A program made the position numbers and the translations under genes. A stretch of 64,000 nucleotides of DNA from Cryptomeria japonica (Eukaryota > Streptophyta > Pinopsida > Cupressales > Cupressaceae), in contig NC_081414.1 of NCBI RefSeq assembly GCF_030272615.1, positions 914,757,648 through 914,821,647 on the forward strand, read 5' to 3'. Below the pieces are notes generated by a model, which saw nothing but the letters and a program-made list of their open reading frames with translations, was not told the DNA's origin and made no database searches. This document shows positions 1 to 11,787 of this stretch, one piece after another (position 1 is the first letter of the stretch; every line of letters begins with the position of its first letter).

Positions 1-1160
1 TGTATAATATTGAAACTAGAATGATTTAAACTAGTATGAATATGATACTATGATAAATATTATTAATCCTATCCTAACAAGATATACTAGTCTAACATGG
101 ATATGCTATGATATTAAAAATACTTCTAAATGTTTAATGTGTTTTAACAAAGAGAGGCTAGATTTTTAGTAAAAATGACTATAAATTAGATGCATAAAAG
201 ATTTCTATATCTCAAAATGAGAGAAAGAGAGCTCTATTTATAGGGAAAATAGGGAAATGGATGGTCAAGATTGGATAATCTTAACAAGGTCCGAGATTGA
301 AATTTAATCAATCCATGTTTACAATTCTCACCGATGAAATGGTGACAATTGTCAACAAAAGGTTGCTTGGGAGGAGATGAAAGAAACATTAAATGCTTGA
401 GAAGACATGAAGGTTACCTTAGGGGGTAATGGTTAAGGTTAGACTAGGGTTATCCACTGGATAAAGCTTTTACCCAAGGGGTAAACTCTTATGCAGGGGT
501 TAAAGGGATAACCAAGGTTAAAACCATGAATGCTTGATGAGACCCTTGGGTTAGATGAGGGTTGAATTAGAGAGAAAGTCTCTAATCATGCAAGAAGGTT
601 GAGTTAACTATTAATGGTTATGTAAGAGCCTTAAATGGTTTAGAAGACTTTGAGGGTTAACTTGTTGAGGACATATTTCCTTTAATGGTTTTCAAAGACT
701 TTAGAGGCTTTGAGAAGTGACTTCTCTTTGCTTAGGAATGTGACAATAATTAGGAGATGGATTAGGCTAAATTGGAAGTGATTAGAAGAATCTAGAAGTG
801 ATTTAGGAGGCAAGTGGGAGATGTAGGAGAATGCAAGTGGGAATTTTAAATAAATAAATTAGATTTATTTATTTGCAAATATCAATTTAATTAAAAGGGG
901 AGGAAGGGGAATTAATTAAATAAAGTGAATTATTTAATTAAAGGTTAGAAAAGTCTTAGGTGAACTTAATTAAATAAATTGAGTAACTTATTTAATCAAA
1001 TAGATGAATGGGGAGAAATTAATTAAATAGAATTTAATTAAATAGAGGAATGGGGTTAAAATGAATATCAATTATTCACTTAGGAAAGTGGTCAACAGTT
1101 TTTACTGTCACTGATTCACCCCCTCTCAATGGTTTATAAGTCTATCAAGTTATATATATA
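1..1160 (+). repeat. LTR-like AT-rich repeat fragment
   Basis: No coding potential is seen. A TATA-like stretch (ctatttatagg near 234) is followed by blocks of alternating aattaattaaataaa, and the segment ends with a GATTCACCCCCT motif near 1119. The same motif type lies close to the 3' end of the copia LTRs elsewhere in this window (13253, 19366, 32804, 36383). The composition also resembles the solo LTRs at 7778 and 44884. I infer a plus-oriented LTR fragment, but no terminal dinucleotides or target duplication could be fixed. Confidence 0.3.
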
Positions 1161-1559
1161 TAATAATGGAAAATTGAAATTGAAATTGAAATTGAAATAT
1201 AGGCATTATTAAATTGTAATCCTAATATTACCAAATTATTAAATTATAATCATAATTGTAACATTACATCATTAAAATGTAATTGTAGCTAGAATCAAAA
1301 TTTTAATTATGACCTATTTTTGTGTGCTAACTTGAGTTTAACCGTAATGATAGTTAAATTCGAGTGATCAGTAAGGTCATTTGAAGTCTAAATTTAATTG
1401 AAGAATGTAACAATAAAAAGGACGTTGTTCCATCCTTCAAGACTCAATTATAGATAGAAGAAGCAATTTTCGTTGGCACCATTATTAAATCTTAATAACT
1501 ATAAATTTTATACAAAAATTTATATGTAATTAATTATTAATTAATTCTTAATTTATAAT
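1161..1559. other. AT-rich intergenic sequence
   Basis: Very AT-rich, with short gaaattgaaatt and taattattaattaatt runs. I see no gene, RNA or repeat boundary here. Confidence 0.5.
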
Positions 1560-3370
1560 TGGTTTTAGTTTAGTGTGAGGGTTAGGGTTTGATAAAATTT
1601 AGGGCAGAATTTGATTTACTGGTTAATTAGATTTATAGTTAGGGATCAATTTTCTATAGGCTTGAGGTTAGGGTTCAATTTGTTTTAATGTCCAATTATA
1701 GTGTTACAATTCATTTTAGTTTTCATTATGGTTCATTTTGGTTAGAGTTAGGGTTAGGTTTCAATTAGGTTTACGATCATGCTTCAATTTGCTTTAGTGT
1801 TAGGGTTAGGATTTGATTTAGTTAAAGGTTATGGATCACTTCAATTATATTTATAATTTGTGTTTGATTAGATCTAGTGAACACGGGACTAGGGTTGTTT
1901 TAGTGTTAGGGTTAGGATTTGATTTAGTTAAAGGTTATGGATAACTTCAATTATATTTATAATTTGTGTTTGATTAGATTTAGTGAACGCGGGGCTAGGG
2001 TTCAATTTTAAGTGTTAGGCTTCAATTCGATGTAATATTTAGTTAGCCCTAGGATTAGGGTTCAATTTGGTATAATGGTAGGTTAGGGTTCAGTTTGGTT
2101 TATTCTTCAATCAGGTTTCAGGTTAGGATTCAATTCATGTTTTTCTTCAATTGGGTATAGGGTTAGGGTTTAGTTAATTATTGTATTACGTTTAGAGTTA
2201 TGGTTCAATTTGGATTGGTTTTTCATAAAGGTTAGTGTTCAATTTTGCTTAGGGTTTTATAAAGGTTATAATTTTATTTAGATTTTGATTTAGTGTTGGT
2301 TAGGGTTTGATAAAATTTAGGGTTGAATTTGATTTACTGCTTAATTAGGTTTATAGTTAGGGATCAATTTACTACAAGCTTAGGGTTAGGGTTTAATTTG
2401 GATTAATGTTCAATTATAGTGTTACGTTTTAATTGGTTTAGGATTTGGGTTTAATCTTTCTTATTGTTTAATTAAGATTAGGGTTTTGGTTCAATTTCAT
2501 TTATTGTTGGATTAGGTTTAGAGTTAGGGTTCAATTTAATTTTGTGAACATATATGGTTTGTATTGAATTTAGTTTAATATTCAATTAGTTTTAGGTTTA
2601 GGACTCAATTTGGTTTAATGTTCAATTAAATACAAGGCTATGGTTAGGATTTAATTAGTTTTAGGGCTAAGTTAGGGTTATATGTAGGGTTAATTTAGGG
2701 TTAGGGTTACAAATAGGACTTTGTGAGGGTTAGGGTTAGGGTTTAATAAGGGTTATAGGAAAAATCTTTGATTTATGGCTAGGGTTAAAAAAGGTTAGAG
2801 TTAAAATTCAATTAGCATTATGATTCAAACATAGTTGGGGCTAATGTTAAGATTAAGATTAGGTCAAGATTGGGTTTCAATTAGAGGGGAATATTTGCAT
2901 TAGAGTTAGTTAATTAGAGTTAGGTTACAATCATGCTAAGTGTTCAATTGTACTTAGGGTTGGGATGAATAGTTCGATTAGGAGTAAGATTCAATTAGAA
3001 TAGGGTTAGGGTTTAATTAGGATTAGAGTTTAATTAGGATTAGATTTAATCAGGGTTAGATTGAGGTTAGAGTTAATGCTATATTAGGGTCAAGGGTAGC
3101 CTACAATTAGGGTTACTATTCTGGAATAATACTTGAGATTACTTATGGTATTTAATTAAAATTAGTGTTCAGGTTAGGGTTTAATTGGAATTAGGGTTAG
3201 TATTAAACTTCAATTAGGATTCAATTAAGGTTAGAGTTAGAGTAAGAATTCAAATTGGGTTAGGGTTTAAGGATAAATCATGGTGTTAGGTTTTGGTTGT
3301 TTAATAAATCTTAGATTTAATTAGAGGGAAATCTATGAGTTGTGGTTGAGGTTATAGTTTATTAGAGTTG
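1560..3370. repeat. Degenerate telomere-like TTAGGG/TTTAGGG tract
   Basis: About 1.8 kb in which GGTTAGGGTT and close variants recur many dozens of times on the plus strand, usually joined to TTCAATTTGG or TTTAATTAGG spacers. This gives a degenerate unit of about 20-30 bp rather than a pure TTTAGGG array. Two ~90-bp internal stretches (near 1795-1880 and 1900-1990) are near-identical direct repeats. Plant telomeres are TTTAGGG, and large interstitial telomere-like tracts are well known in conifers. This looks like an old, diverged interstitial tract or a minisatellite derived from one. It contains no open reading frame. Confidence 0.7.
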
Positions 3371-3779
3371 GGTCTTTTTAATCAATGAAACTTTAAACTA
3401 GTCTATTTGAGAACAAAAAAAATTTGAGAAATTATATTAGAATTAATGTTCATTTCTGGTAAATTGGTTGTCATTTGAATCTAGAACATTCTTATATGTG
3501 TAGCATTTATTTAATATACTTTTTCGTAGTTTTTGACATTAAGAATATATCTCATATTGATGTAGGAAAAAATGAATTTATAAGTTTCATTTATATGAAC
3601 ACATAGATCAAGCTACAGTCTAAGAATTAAACAATCAATAATATTTTTATTCCACTTGTGTACACAAAAGAACCCATATACAAAAATCAGTTCCTCCAAA
3701 AGAAATGTTTATTAATGTAAAAAATTAAAAAATTGTATACAGTAATCTAACTGCTGCTATGACTCCGAACTAGCTAACA
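3371..3779. other. 3' flank of the polygalacturonase gene
   Basis: AT-rich sequence just beyond the polygalacturonase stop codon, presumably carrying its 3' UTR and poly(A) signals. No other feature is seen. Confidence 0.5.
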
Positions 3780-6012
3780 TTAGAGGCAGGGGGTTGGGCT
3801 TACAGCCCCAACATCAACTGCAGTCACGTGTGCATTCTTACACAGAAATTGAGCATTTGTTTTTCCATCGTTATAGCTCAAGTTTATATGGTCTACTTTG
3901 ATTCCTTCACAAGGCACACTTTGGCTGCATTCAAAAGCAATTGCAGCATTTGTAGCCGATGTTCCAGTTATATTCTTGTATAGGACATTACTGATCTTCA
4001 CCTTAGAATCACCCTGCAAAAGTATAACAACAACAAACATAAAATATCTGCCATCATCAATTACAATTGTTGAAGCTTATGCTGTAGTAACATCAGATAA
4101 TGTATACCTTTGTAGGACTTCCATATGGAGAATAATATTGGTCAATTATAACGGGGTTTTGTACGTTATCCATTTTCACATTTTGGAATGTTATATCAGT
4201 TGCAAAACCATTCCCTCCCTGCCAAGTTTTGATCCTTACTCCATTCTGTGTATCATGAAAAGAAACTCCTTTTACTGTTATGTTCTTTACAGCAGCAAGG
4301 GCGTTATCTTCACCAAGACTTCCAATACTTCATTACATACAACACAGAACCAAAATGTTATCAGCACCCAACATTGTTTTCTAACATATCAATTTATGAA
4401 AAAAAAAAACTATATTTATGAATGCTACCTGATTCCATGCCCTGGCCCACATGTAACTCCTTCAATATCAACATTGAAGGATCCTGGTCCAATAGAAATA
4501 CAGTCGTCTCCTGAAAATAAATAGAGAAAGAACTTTATTAAGAATTCCATCAACAAATAAATATTTGATTAAAACCAATTTAATTCATCAACAATACGTT
4601 CAGAGCCACCAACTAAAATTAATCATTCATTGTATGAGTTAACAAAGTCACCTGTTCCTACAATGATGTTTCTAATTTGAACATTGGAAGACTGTCCCAC
4701 ATGAATTCCATCAGTATTAGGACTGTCACCCGGAGCCTTAATAGTCACACCTTCAACCTCAACATAATTGCAGGTATCGAAGTTTATATGAAACTGCTTG
4801 CTGTTGACTGAAGTGATCTTTCTAACTATGGTATTCACGGTGCCTGTAAATCTCAATGTCTGTTTACCAAGGAAAACAGCTTCATTGGATACTAGAAATT
4901 CTTATAATTTAATTGGTTCCAAAAGAGGTGGTGTAGATTTTTTAAACAATTAGTAATACAAGAGAGGTAGAAGTAGTACCGTGGGTCCAATCTGATTTGT
5001 CTTCTGCTCATGCAAAATATATAAAATCATAGTCAGCCATAGAAAATGACATGTTGAAGATCAATTTTAAAAGCTATGACAACGCACTCATAAAAGCTAA
5101 AAAAAGTAATACTACAGTTGTTTTTTTAATTTATTAATTTAGATTATTAGGTGATAGGGTTGGGTTGCCAGCCACAGAATTTTTATTATGATTACTTATA
5201 CTTGAATAAAGAGACTCTTTAGTATAATATGAAAAATCAAAATTCTTTAGAATAATTATATTTAAGAATATGTTGTAGTCGAGTTCCTATCATTCATACC
5301 TTTCCATTCACCTGTGTCCACCAAGAAGCTCCTCGTCCATCTAAAATTCCGCTACCTTCAACTGTTAAGCCAATCACATTCATGAAATGCAGCCAATAAT
5401 TTATGCTGCTTTCACTCCACAAGCTATTATCTGTTGAAGCAATAAGCTTCCCAGCTACCTGCTCGGAACTAGAGCACATCAGGAATAGTATCTACCGATT
5501 TCTAGGTAAACCAACACGAACGAAATTGCAAAGATTTTGGTGGTATTTTTTAGGTCTTTTCAAAAAGTCAATAGAAATGTATGAATTTCTTCAGAATTGG
5601 ATATTTCACCTGCATTGTAATCTTGTTACTGTGACATGGCCCTTGAAAGATAACTGGATTGATCAGAAACGTCATCTTTGGGACATATACAACTGGTGAC
5701 CCAGTTGAAGAACAGGCAGCATTCCAAGCTGCTAGAAAGGCCTACATTTCACAAAACATAAATTAACAAAAGAAAAGGAGTAATCATAATGGAAATTTTC
5801 ATCAATTTTTGATAAACTTTATTCATTGGAAACTTTCCACTTACCGTGCTATCATCTGTTTTTCCGTCAGCTTTTGCACCATACTTAAGAACACTAAATA
5901 TATTATGCTTATTATGGTTCAGGCTACCCAAGAGTCTGACAGAACATACACCGGGCATACTGGACGATAACACAAGAAGAACAAACGCATTGATGAACAT
6001 ATACAGCGTCAT
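3780..6012 (-). CDS. Polygalacturonase (glycoside hydrolase family 28), 8 exons, intact
   Basis: A secreted enzyme that hydrolyses alpha-1,4 bonds of homogalacturonan in the plant cell wall. Exons on the minus strand: 6012-5845, 5741-5610, 5458-5300, 5003-4980, 4859-4652, 4510-4429, 4327-4108 and 4013-3780. All introns are GT..AG, phases agree, and the product is about 408 residues, a normal family length. A signal peptide ([15 protein letters not shown]...) precedes the family start [16 protein letters not shown]. The four GH28 signatures are present: SPNTDG (about residue 207), GDDC (231), CGPGHG (251) and RIK (289), so the catalytic aspartates and histidine are kept. Exon 4 is a 24-nt microexon that supplies the residues before TLRF. 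The usual Cys after IDQYY is replaced (IDQYYSPYG). Endo versus exo action cannot be told. Start chosen as the only ATG that gives a signal peptide. Confidence 0.92.
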
Positions 6013-6147
6013 GTTTTTTCAAGAAAACCTTAAAGCACTGAACTTTTTTACAGTAATATAATACAAGTAAACCTGAAAGCGCTAAACTTTGAATGACTAA
6101 CTTAGGAAGAGAGAGATGTTGACGACAAATTCAGTGGTTAGTGCAAC

Positions 6148-6154
6148 TTAAATA
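6148..6154 (-). promoter_or_regulatory. TATA-like box of the polygalacturonase gene
   Basis: TATTTAA on the minus strand, about 136 bp upstream of the ATG at 6012. It would place the transcription start near 6115 and leave a ~100-nt leader. Assigned by position only. Confidence 0.35.
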
Positions 6155-6159
6155 GATGT

Positions 6160-7394
6160 GAAGAGCAATCTACAATAATGAAATTATTATTGTTAAGGTA
6201 CTGCTTTTCATGGAAGAAAACTAATTTCGACAAAGTCTGCGGCCACCACAATCAGCCGAAGGGAAGAGTTGCTTTAGAAAGGACCAAAAAAATTAGATGA
6301 ACGAATTCCAGGATTAGGATTATCTGACAGTCGACTGTAATATACCAGAACATATCTTATGTACAAAGTCATTGAAAAATTCAAAGAAAACTAGTTATAG
6401 TCTTAGATTTGTCATTACAGCAAGAACAGGCATGTTTTTTAAAAATTGATAGCTACATTTTCCCCATTTCTTAAGCAGTAAACTTGGGACTCATGCTTCT
6501 GGTTCAAGTTACGAGAGATGGTAATAAAACTTCATTCGTGACTTGCTTTACAAGGAAGGAAATTAACGCCTATGTTTCAGTCAGAGAGTATTATTTTAGG
6601 GTGAATGCGTGGGTTTTTAAGTTTATCTATAAGTTCTGGTGAGAAAGTAATGAATTTATTACAAGTTAGTTCATACACACGTTTTAGCTACCCTGAAAAT
6701 TTAGAGCAGAAAGGAAGGTTTGAGTGGTGCAAGTGTTTGAAAGACCAACAGTGGTGGCAGAAGAAACAAGTGGCCCATTAGGGCAAGTCACTCTGTACGT
6801 AGAATAACAATAACAACAGAGTCAAATCTATGCAGAGTTCTTAGACGATAAAACGTGATAAAATCAACTGTTCAAATATTTGTTGGATTGACAAGAACAA
6901 GATATGTCTTAGCCGTCAAGCATCAAACATCAAATATTTTAACTAGTCATTCCAACAAATATTTGAAATTGATGGAGATCCATATCTGTAAGTCTTGTTT
7001 CAACTAATATTCTGTTTATTTTTTGTTTTTTTTCTTTCAAATTAAATATGCTGCTGCCGAATATTATATGCTAGACTACACGTGTATATACAAAGAAAAA
7101 ATATTTTATATTTGGAAAAAGTAAACTGAAATGCTATAGCTTGTTTGTATAAATTTCTATTTCTTTAGATGGTTCTAGGTCTAATATATTAGATCTTTTG
7201 TGAGCATTTTTTACAATCAGCATAAAATATCTTGAACTTGGATTTTTTACATTAATATTGCTATTTATCTTTTGTTTGTAAAAAGTTTTTGATGGATTTT
7301 GTTGTATTTATCTATAACATGTTCAATTTTGTTTACACAAAATGAGGATTCCTTTTGTTATCTTTGGCTATGTGATAATTCAGCCATGTTCCAA
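6160..7394. other. Intergenic sequence upstream of the polygalacturonase gene
   Basis: AT-rich, with no ORF or repeat that I recognise. It should include the distal promoter of the gene at 3780-6012. Confidence 0.5.
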
Positions 7395-9212
7395 GGTTAT
7401 CAAGAAAGGGGAGTGAAGAATTTGAAAACTTAGAAAAGTTAAAATCCATATAAATCATCTATGATTTTCATTTATGGATTATTGATAAGATGAAACTTGC
7501 ACTTCATATTCCTGCTGTGGGGAAATTGCTATTAAATTACTAGTTGTAGAAAATTGACCCCTATTTCTACATGTAGATTTTATAGAAGAAAAGACCAAGA
7601 GGGAAAATGGCATTGAATCCTCACAAATTTTTTTGACTTATGTTGATACCATGAGTCATCATGACTGAAAGTTTGTACTAGTGTCTTTATTGTACTTAAT
7701 GGTACTTTAATAGAGTAAAGTAAATGTTAAGGTTCAATTAGTTATTGTGTATGGTGAAATTTGGAATATTAAATTATTGTAAAATCAACAAAGATCCAAC
7801 CACATAAACCCTAATTCTACAATCAAGAATCCAACATACATCAATAAAGAACCAAAACACATGTAAATCACAATAAAATGGAAAGATTGCACCATTTACA
7901 TACTTAGTAGGGTTTGACCTCCATTGTTTCTATCTCCAGTGATCTTGTTTGATATGATTGCTCTCATATTTTATGTGTGCACAAGAGTTCAACAAAGAAC
8001 AAATTGTGGTTGTGAAGTCACTTGATTGCATGAAGATTGATTGATCATTGATTAGTTAGCTAGCTATTTGTTGGATTAGGTTGTGAAAGGATGAAGAAAT
8101 CCTCTTATATAGAGAACACTTTAGAAAATGAAGAGATAAGATTAAGAGGTGAAAGGACAAATGGTCGGCTAGAATTAAATGGTAGGTAGGGAAAAGGATG
8201 AAATATTAGAAAGGTGGTTAGGATAAAATCAAGAGATAAATGACAATGCCATGGAGGGAAAAAGCTAATGAATTAATAAAATAAATAAAGATTTGTTTAA
8301 TTAATAGAGGAAATGGGGATAATTAAAGAAATAAAATGTTTATTTAATTTAGGGAAAGGATAATTTAAATAAATATTAGGATAGAAAAGACATAGTGAGT
8401 TAATTAAATCAATAAAAATATATTTAATTAATAGAAGGCTTAGGATAAAATAATTAAATAAAAGGACAGGACAATTTTAGGTGTGTACAGTTATCATTTT
8501 GCACAATTTTTTTTTGAAATCAAGCTAAAGGAGAACTTGTTTCTATTATGTATATATTGTCATTGATGTCATGAATATATTTTCATTAATGTCGAGGAAG
8601 CCTACAGAACATGAAAAAGGATGAATGATGATGAATGATGTCAAGGAAGCATGTGGAAGTTGTGGAAGTTGTTCGAGAAATGATTGAATACTCTCTTGTA
8701 GAATGTTAATATTATCAAATTATAAAAGTAAAATTAGGAAAAAGTATTAGGATCATTTATTCTTGAATGTCTAGCACATTTATAGAAGTTTAGGAATGTT
8801 TGTGTCATGTTCTAAAATTTATTTCTTAGAGATAATATGAGTATCGAGTTCTACTATCATTTTTCTTAATATTGCATGCTATCAAAGTTGAGAGTTTGAG
8901 CTTGATAATTGGACCAGTAAGTAAGGATACACACAAAGACAAATCCATTTGAGTTTAAGAAGATTTTCTCTAGAGGATGGGAAGTTAACAGTGAATGAAT
9001 GTGCATTGTGGTAGGTGGTGCAAGAGTTTTAGTAGGATGTGCTAGAGAAAGGAAACATGCACCAGGTGGAGGAAGTATGCAGAGGTAAATTTGGGACTAG
9101 TTATATTCATGATACAAAACACAGGTGTATTCTTAATCCTAGAGTAACATATTTGATTTGGGAGCAAGACAACTACACATGACATAATGTTTAAATTAAG
9201 AAATTTGCATTT
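7395..9212. repeat. First copy of a ~770-bp tandem duplication, split by an insertion
   Basis: The ends of this copy (7395-7556 and 8680-9212) match the continuous second copy at 9213-9985. Shared landmarks are ggttatcaagaaa..., cttgcacttcatattcc, gattgaatactctcttgtag and the ...aactacaca..acataatgttt tail. Between the two matching parts lie about 1.1 kb missing from the second copy, and these hold the solo LTR at 7778-8489. No gene is recognised. Confidence 0.75.
7778..8489 (+). mobile_element. Solo LTR, family A (copy 1)
   Basis: 712 bp beginning TGTA and ending GTACA, flanked by ATTAT (7773-7777) and GTTAT (8490-8494), a 4/5 target duplication. It shares its whole length with the segment at 44884-45580: the accacataaaccc start, the gtttgatcttcat and ctccagtgatcttgttt stretch, the tcttatatagag TATA-like box near 8102, the ataaataaag/tttatttaatt blocks and the ...ttttaggtgtgtaca end. 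No internal retrotransposon sequence adjoins it, so it is best read as a solo LTR left by recombination. Confidence 0.75.
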
Positions 9213-9985
9213 GGTTATCAAGAAAAGGAATGAAGAATTTGAAAATAGAAAAATTAAAACCCATTTAAATCATCTGATTGCAGGTTTCAAATGGATAATT
9301 TGATTGTGGGTTTCAAACCCATACTTTTGATTGTAGGTTTTAGGCCTCAATTTATATTTATGAATTATTGATAAGTTGAAACTTGCACTTCATATTCCCA
9401 CTATGGGGAAATGGCTATGAAAATACTAGTTGTTGGAAACATGATTGAATACTCTCTTGTAGAATGTTAATGTTATCAAATTATAAAAACAAAATTGGGA
9501 TCAAGGACTAGGATCATTTCGTCTTGAATGTCTATCACATTTGTGAAAGTTTGGGAGTGTTTATGTCATGTTCTAGAGTTTATTCTTAGGTATAATAAAT
9601 GTATCTATTTGGATTGTCATTTTTATTGATACTACATACTATCGTAGTTGAGAGTTTGAGCTTGAATTTGGGATAGTAAGGGAGGCTACACACGAAGATA
9701 AATCCATTCAATTTTTAGAGGATTTTCTCTAGAGGACAGGAAGTTAGAAGTGACAGAATGCATATTGTGTTAGGCCATTAACTATGCAAGATTTTATGTG
9801 GCATGTGAAAAAAGGAAGGAAACATGCACCAGGTGGAGGAAGCATGCAGAGATAATATGGGACTAGTTGTGTTCATGATAGAAAACACATATTGTGTTAT
9901 TTAATCTTGGAGTAACGCATTTTATTTGGGACCAAATTAACTACACATTACATAATGTTTGAACTAAGTAATTTATCTTTGGTTG
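9213..9985. repeat. Second copy of the ~770-bp tandem duplication
   Basis: Continuous counterpart of 7395-9212. It carries a small local triplication, gattg(c/t)(a/g)ggttt, at about 9277-9342 that the first copy lacks. No coding sequence recognised. Confidence 0.75.
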
Positions 9986-10481
9986 ACTTGTGGAAAAGGT
10001 AAATTGGTTCTAGGATGAGATGAAGCTGTAAATAGTAAACAAGAATGCATATATATGGTCAAAGAGTTTCACTCCAAGTATGTGTGTTTTCATTTTATGA
10101 GGAGGTGAAGAAAGTAGTGAATGAATATATGTTGTAAAGTGTATGAGCTAATATGCAATATCCTATACACATTGTAAGAGTGTTATAAAGTAGATCAGAT
10201 CACTCAAATGTTGTAGATTGAGTTTGAAAGGTTTTCATGACAAATATTTTGTTATTCCTATAAGTAGTTTGTAATTAAGGTTGAAGTCTCATAATCTAAG
10301 TTGGTGCTTAGTGCCTAGGTTGGAGCTCAATCTTTATATTAGGGGATTGGTGTCTCCTATAGGTTGGTTCTAGCAAATCAAATTGATTATTGATGTGTCC
10401 TTCTTTGGTTTCAATTCCTATTGGTTGGTGCCTAAGAAATATTGTAAGGTTATTATTATTTTTGTGAGGCTAGATTTAGAA
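9986..10481 (+). repeat. LTR-like fragment related to 32400-32640
   Basis: Contains the string of phrases ggttggtgcct..., ggtgtcct and gtgaggctagattta, which recur in the same order at 32440-32625. The match breaks off at 10481, exactly where the CACTA-like end begins. This suggests an old copia-type LTR into which the CACTA-like element was inserted. Confidence 0.45.
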
Positions 10482-10800
10482 CACTAGTAGAAATATGGCC
10501 AATAAATGACTAGGTGACTAAAAAATTTAGTCACGATAAGTAAAAAATGACCAAATTTTAGTCATTTTTTGCAACACGGCTATAAATGACTAAATAAATG
10601 ACTAATTTGGTCATCGGGTAAGAAGACACAACTATAAATGACTAAATAAATAACTAATTTGGTCATCGGGTAAGAAAACACAACTATAAATGACTAAATA
10701 AATGACTAATTTGGTCATTAGGTAAGAAAAACAACTAAATGATTAGTCACATAAATAAAAATGATTAAATAAATGACTACCACTCCTCTATACTATTAGT
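10482..10800 (+). mobile_element. CACTA-type transposon left end with subterminal repeats
   Basis: Starts CACTAGTAGAAATATGGCC, a good match to plant CACTA (En/Spm) terminal repeats, which commonly read CACTA(G/C)(T/A)AGAAA. It is followed by many copies of the short motif AATGACTAA or its complement TTAGTCATT, including the palindrome GTGACTAA..TTAGTCAC. A ~57-bp unit (aaatgactaaataaatgactaatttggtcat...) repeats three times at 10578-10745. Dense subterminal repeats are the transposase-binding sites of CACTA elements. I could not find the matching right end, and no CACTA transposase is recognised. Confidence 0.6.
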
Positions 10801-11179
10801 CATGAGGTATCCCTCATTTGATAACACATTATACAAAAGTTGGACATTAAATCAGCAAGTATGGGGCATTAAATCAACAATTCATATCACAAGAATTGGA
10901 AGGCCCTCAACTACTAGGTAAATTCCCCTATTTGGCTTTTAATTGAAAAAGAAACAACATTTCTTTCAAACTAGGTACTTTATATTCTATGTACATTTAT
11001 ACATAACTTTTGATTTATAATAGATATTTTTTTAAATGATCGCTTGTAATATTTTTGTTTGTAAATTATTAATTATTTTAAATATTAATTTTATTTATAA
11101 ATAATAAATAATTATATTAGCATATGTATTATATTTTATTTTATTTTTATTTCCATTAAAAATATAATAAGAATAAAAG
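10801..11179. other. AT-rich spacer
   Basis: No gene or repeat seen. It may be interior sequence of the CACTA-like element that begins at 10482. Confidence 0.4.
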
Positions 11180-11787
11180 TAATAATAGAGATCGGAAGTA
11201 TGCAACTAAGGCGTTCAAAATCTTCCCGAAATCGGAGGATGAGAAGGGCAAGCTTGTGAAGAAAGACAACATTTCCTATTACATTCCCCAGTAGGTAAAG
11301 CCCTTTTGGCAAAAAAATTTAAGGGTTTTAATGGAGTACTTAACTGTTGACGATAGATTCACAAAAATCTATAATTATCACTTTGCTATTTTGAACCACT
11401 TCCATCATGGGGCCAAAATATCGTTGCCTTTTTTATTTAGCGTCCTCTCTGAATGAGAGTCTTGCTGACCACGCTAAAAATCCTAACTCCTACCCTATAG
11501 CCCATCAGGGGCTTATATTGCTCATTTATGAACATCTGAAGGACAAGGCTAGGGCAACCAAAGATGACCCTCTGATCACGAATGCACATATCTCTGAGAG
11601 TGGTAAAGATTCGGATTTGGATGAGGAACAACCTAATGCTTCTACCCACAAAAAAAGGAAAGTTGATAGAGATAATGTGGATACGGAGGGGCACTGTGAT
11701 GTGGAGGAGGAAAAGGGTAAGGATTTTGAAATGGATATGAAGTATGAAAAGGATGAGAGCATTGGTGAAGAGGATGAAGGGGGTAAC
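11180..11787 (+). pseudogene. Unidentified ORF, left part, cut by copia element 1
   Basis: Coding-like sequence begins near 11190 (RKYATKAFKIFPKSEDEKG) and reaches the copia insertion at 11788. The open part from 11407 reads LASSLNESLADHAKNPNSYP, then HQGLILLIYEHL, then a long acidic, charged stretch (DSDLDEEQ.., EEEKGKDFEMD). An in-frame stop and one frame change upstream of 11440 indicate decay. The reading frame at the insertion is the same as the frame that resumes after the target duplication at 19435. I do not recognise the family. A gene carried by the surrounding CACTA-like element, or another dispersed repeat gene, is possible. Confidence 0.55.

Noticed and set aside
3898-4524. 208-residue plus-strand open frame
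   Set aside because: It is antisense to polygalacturonase exons 6-8 and their introns. The minus strand carries the conserved GH28 motifs.
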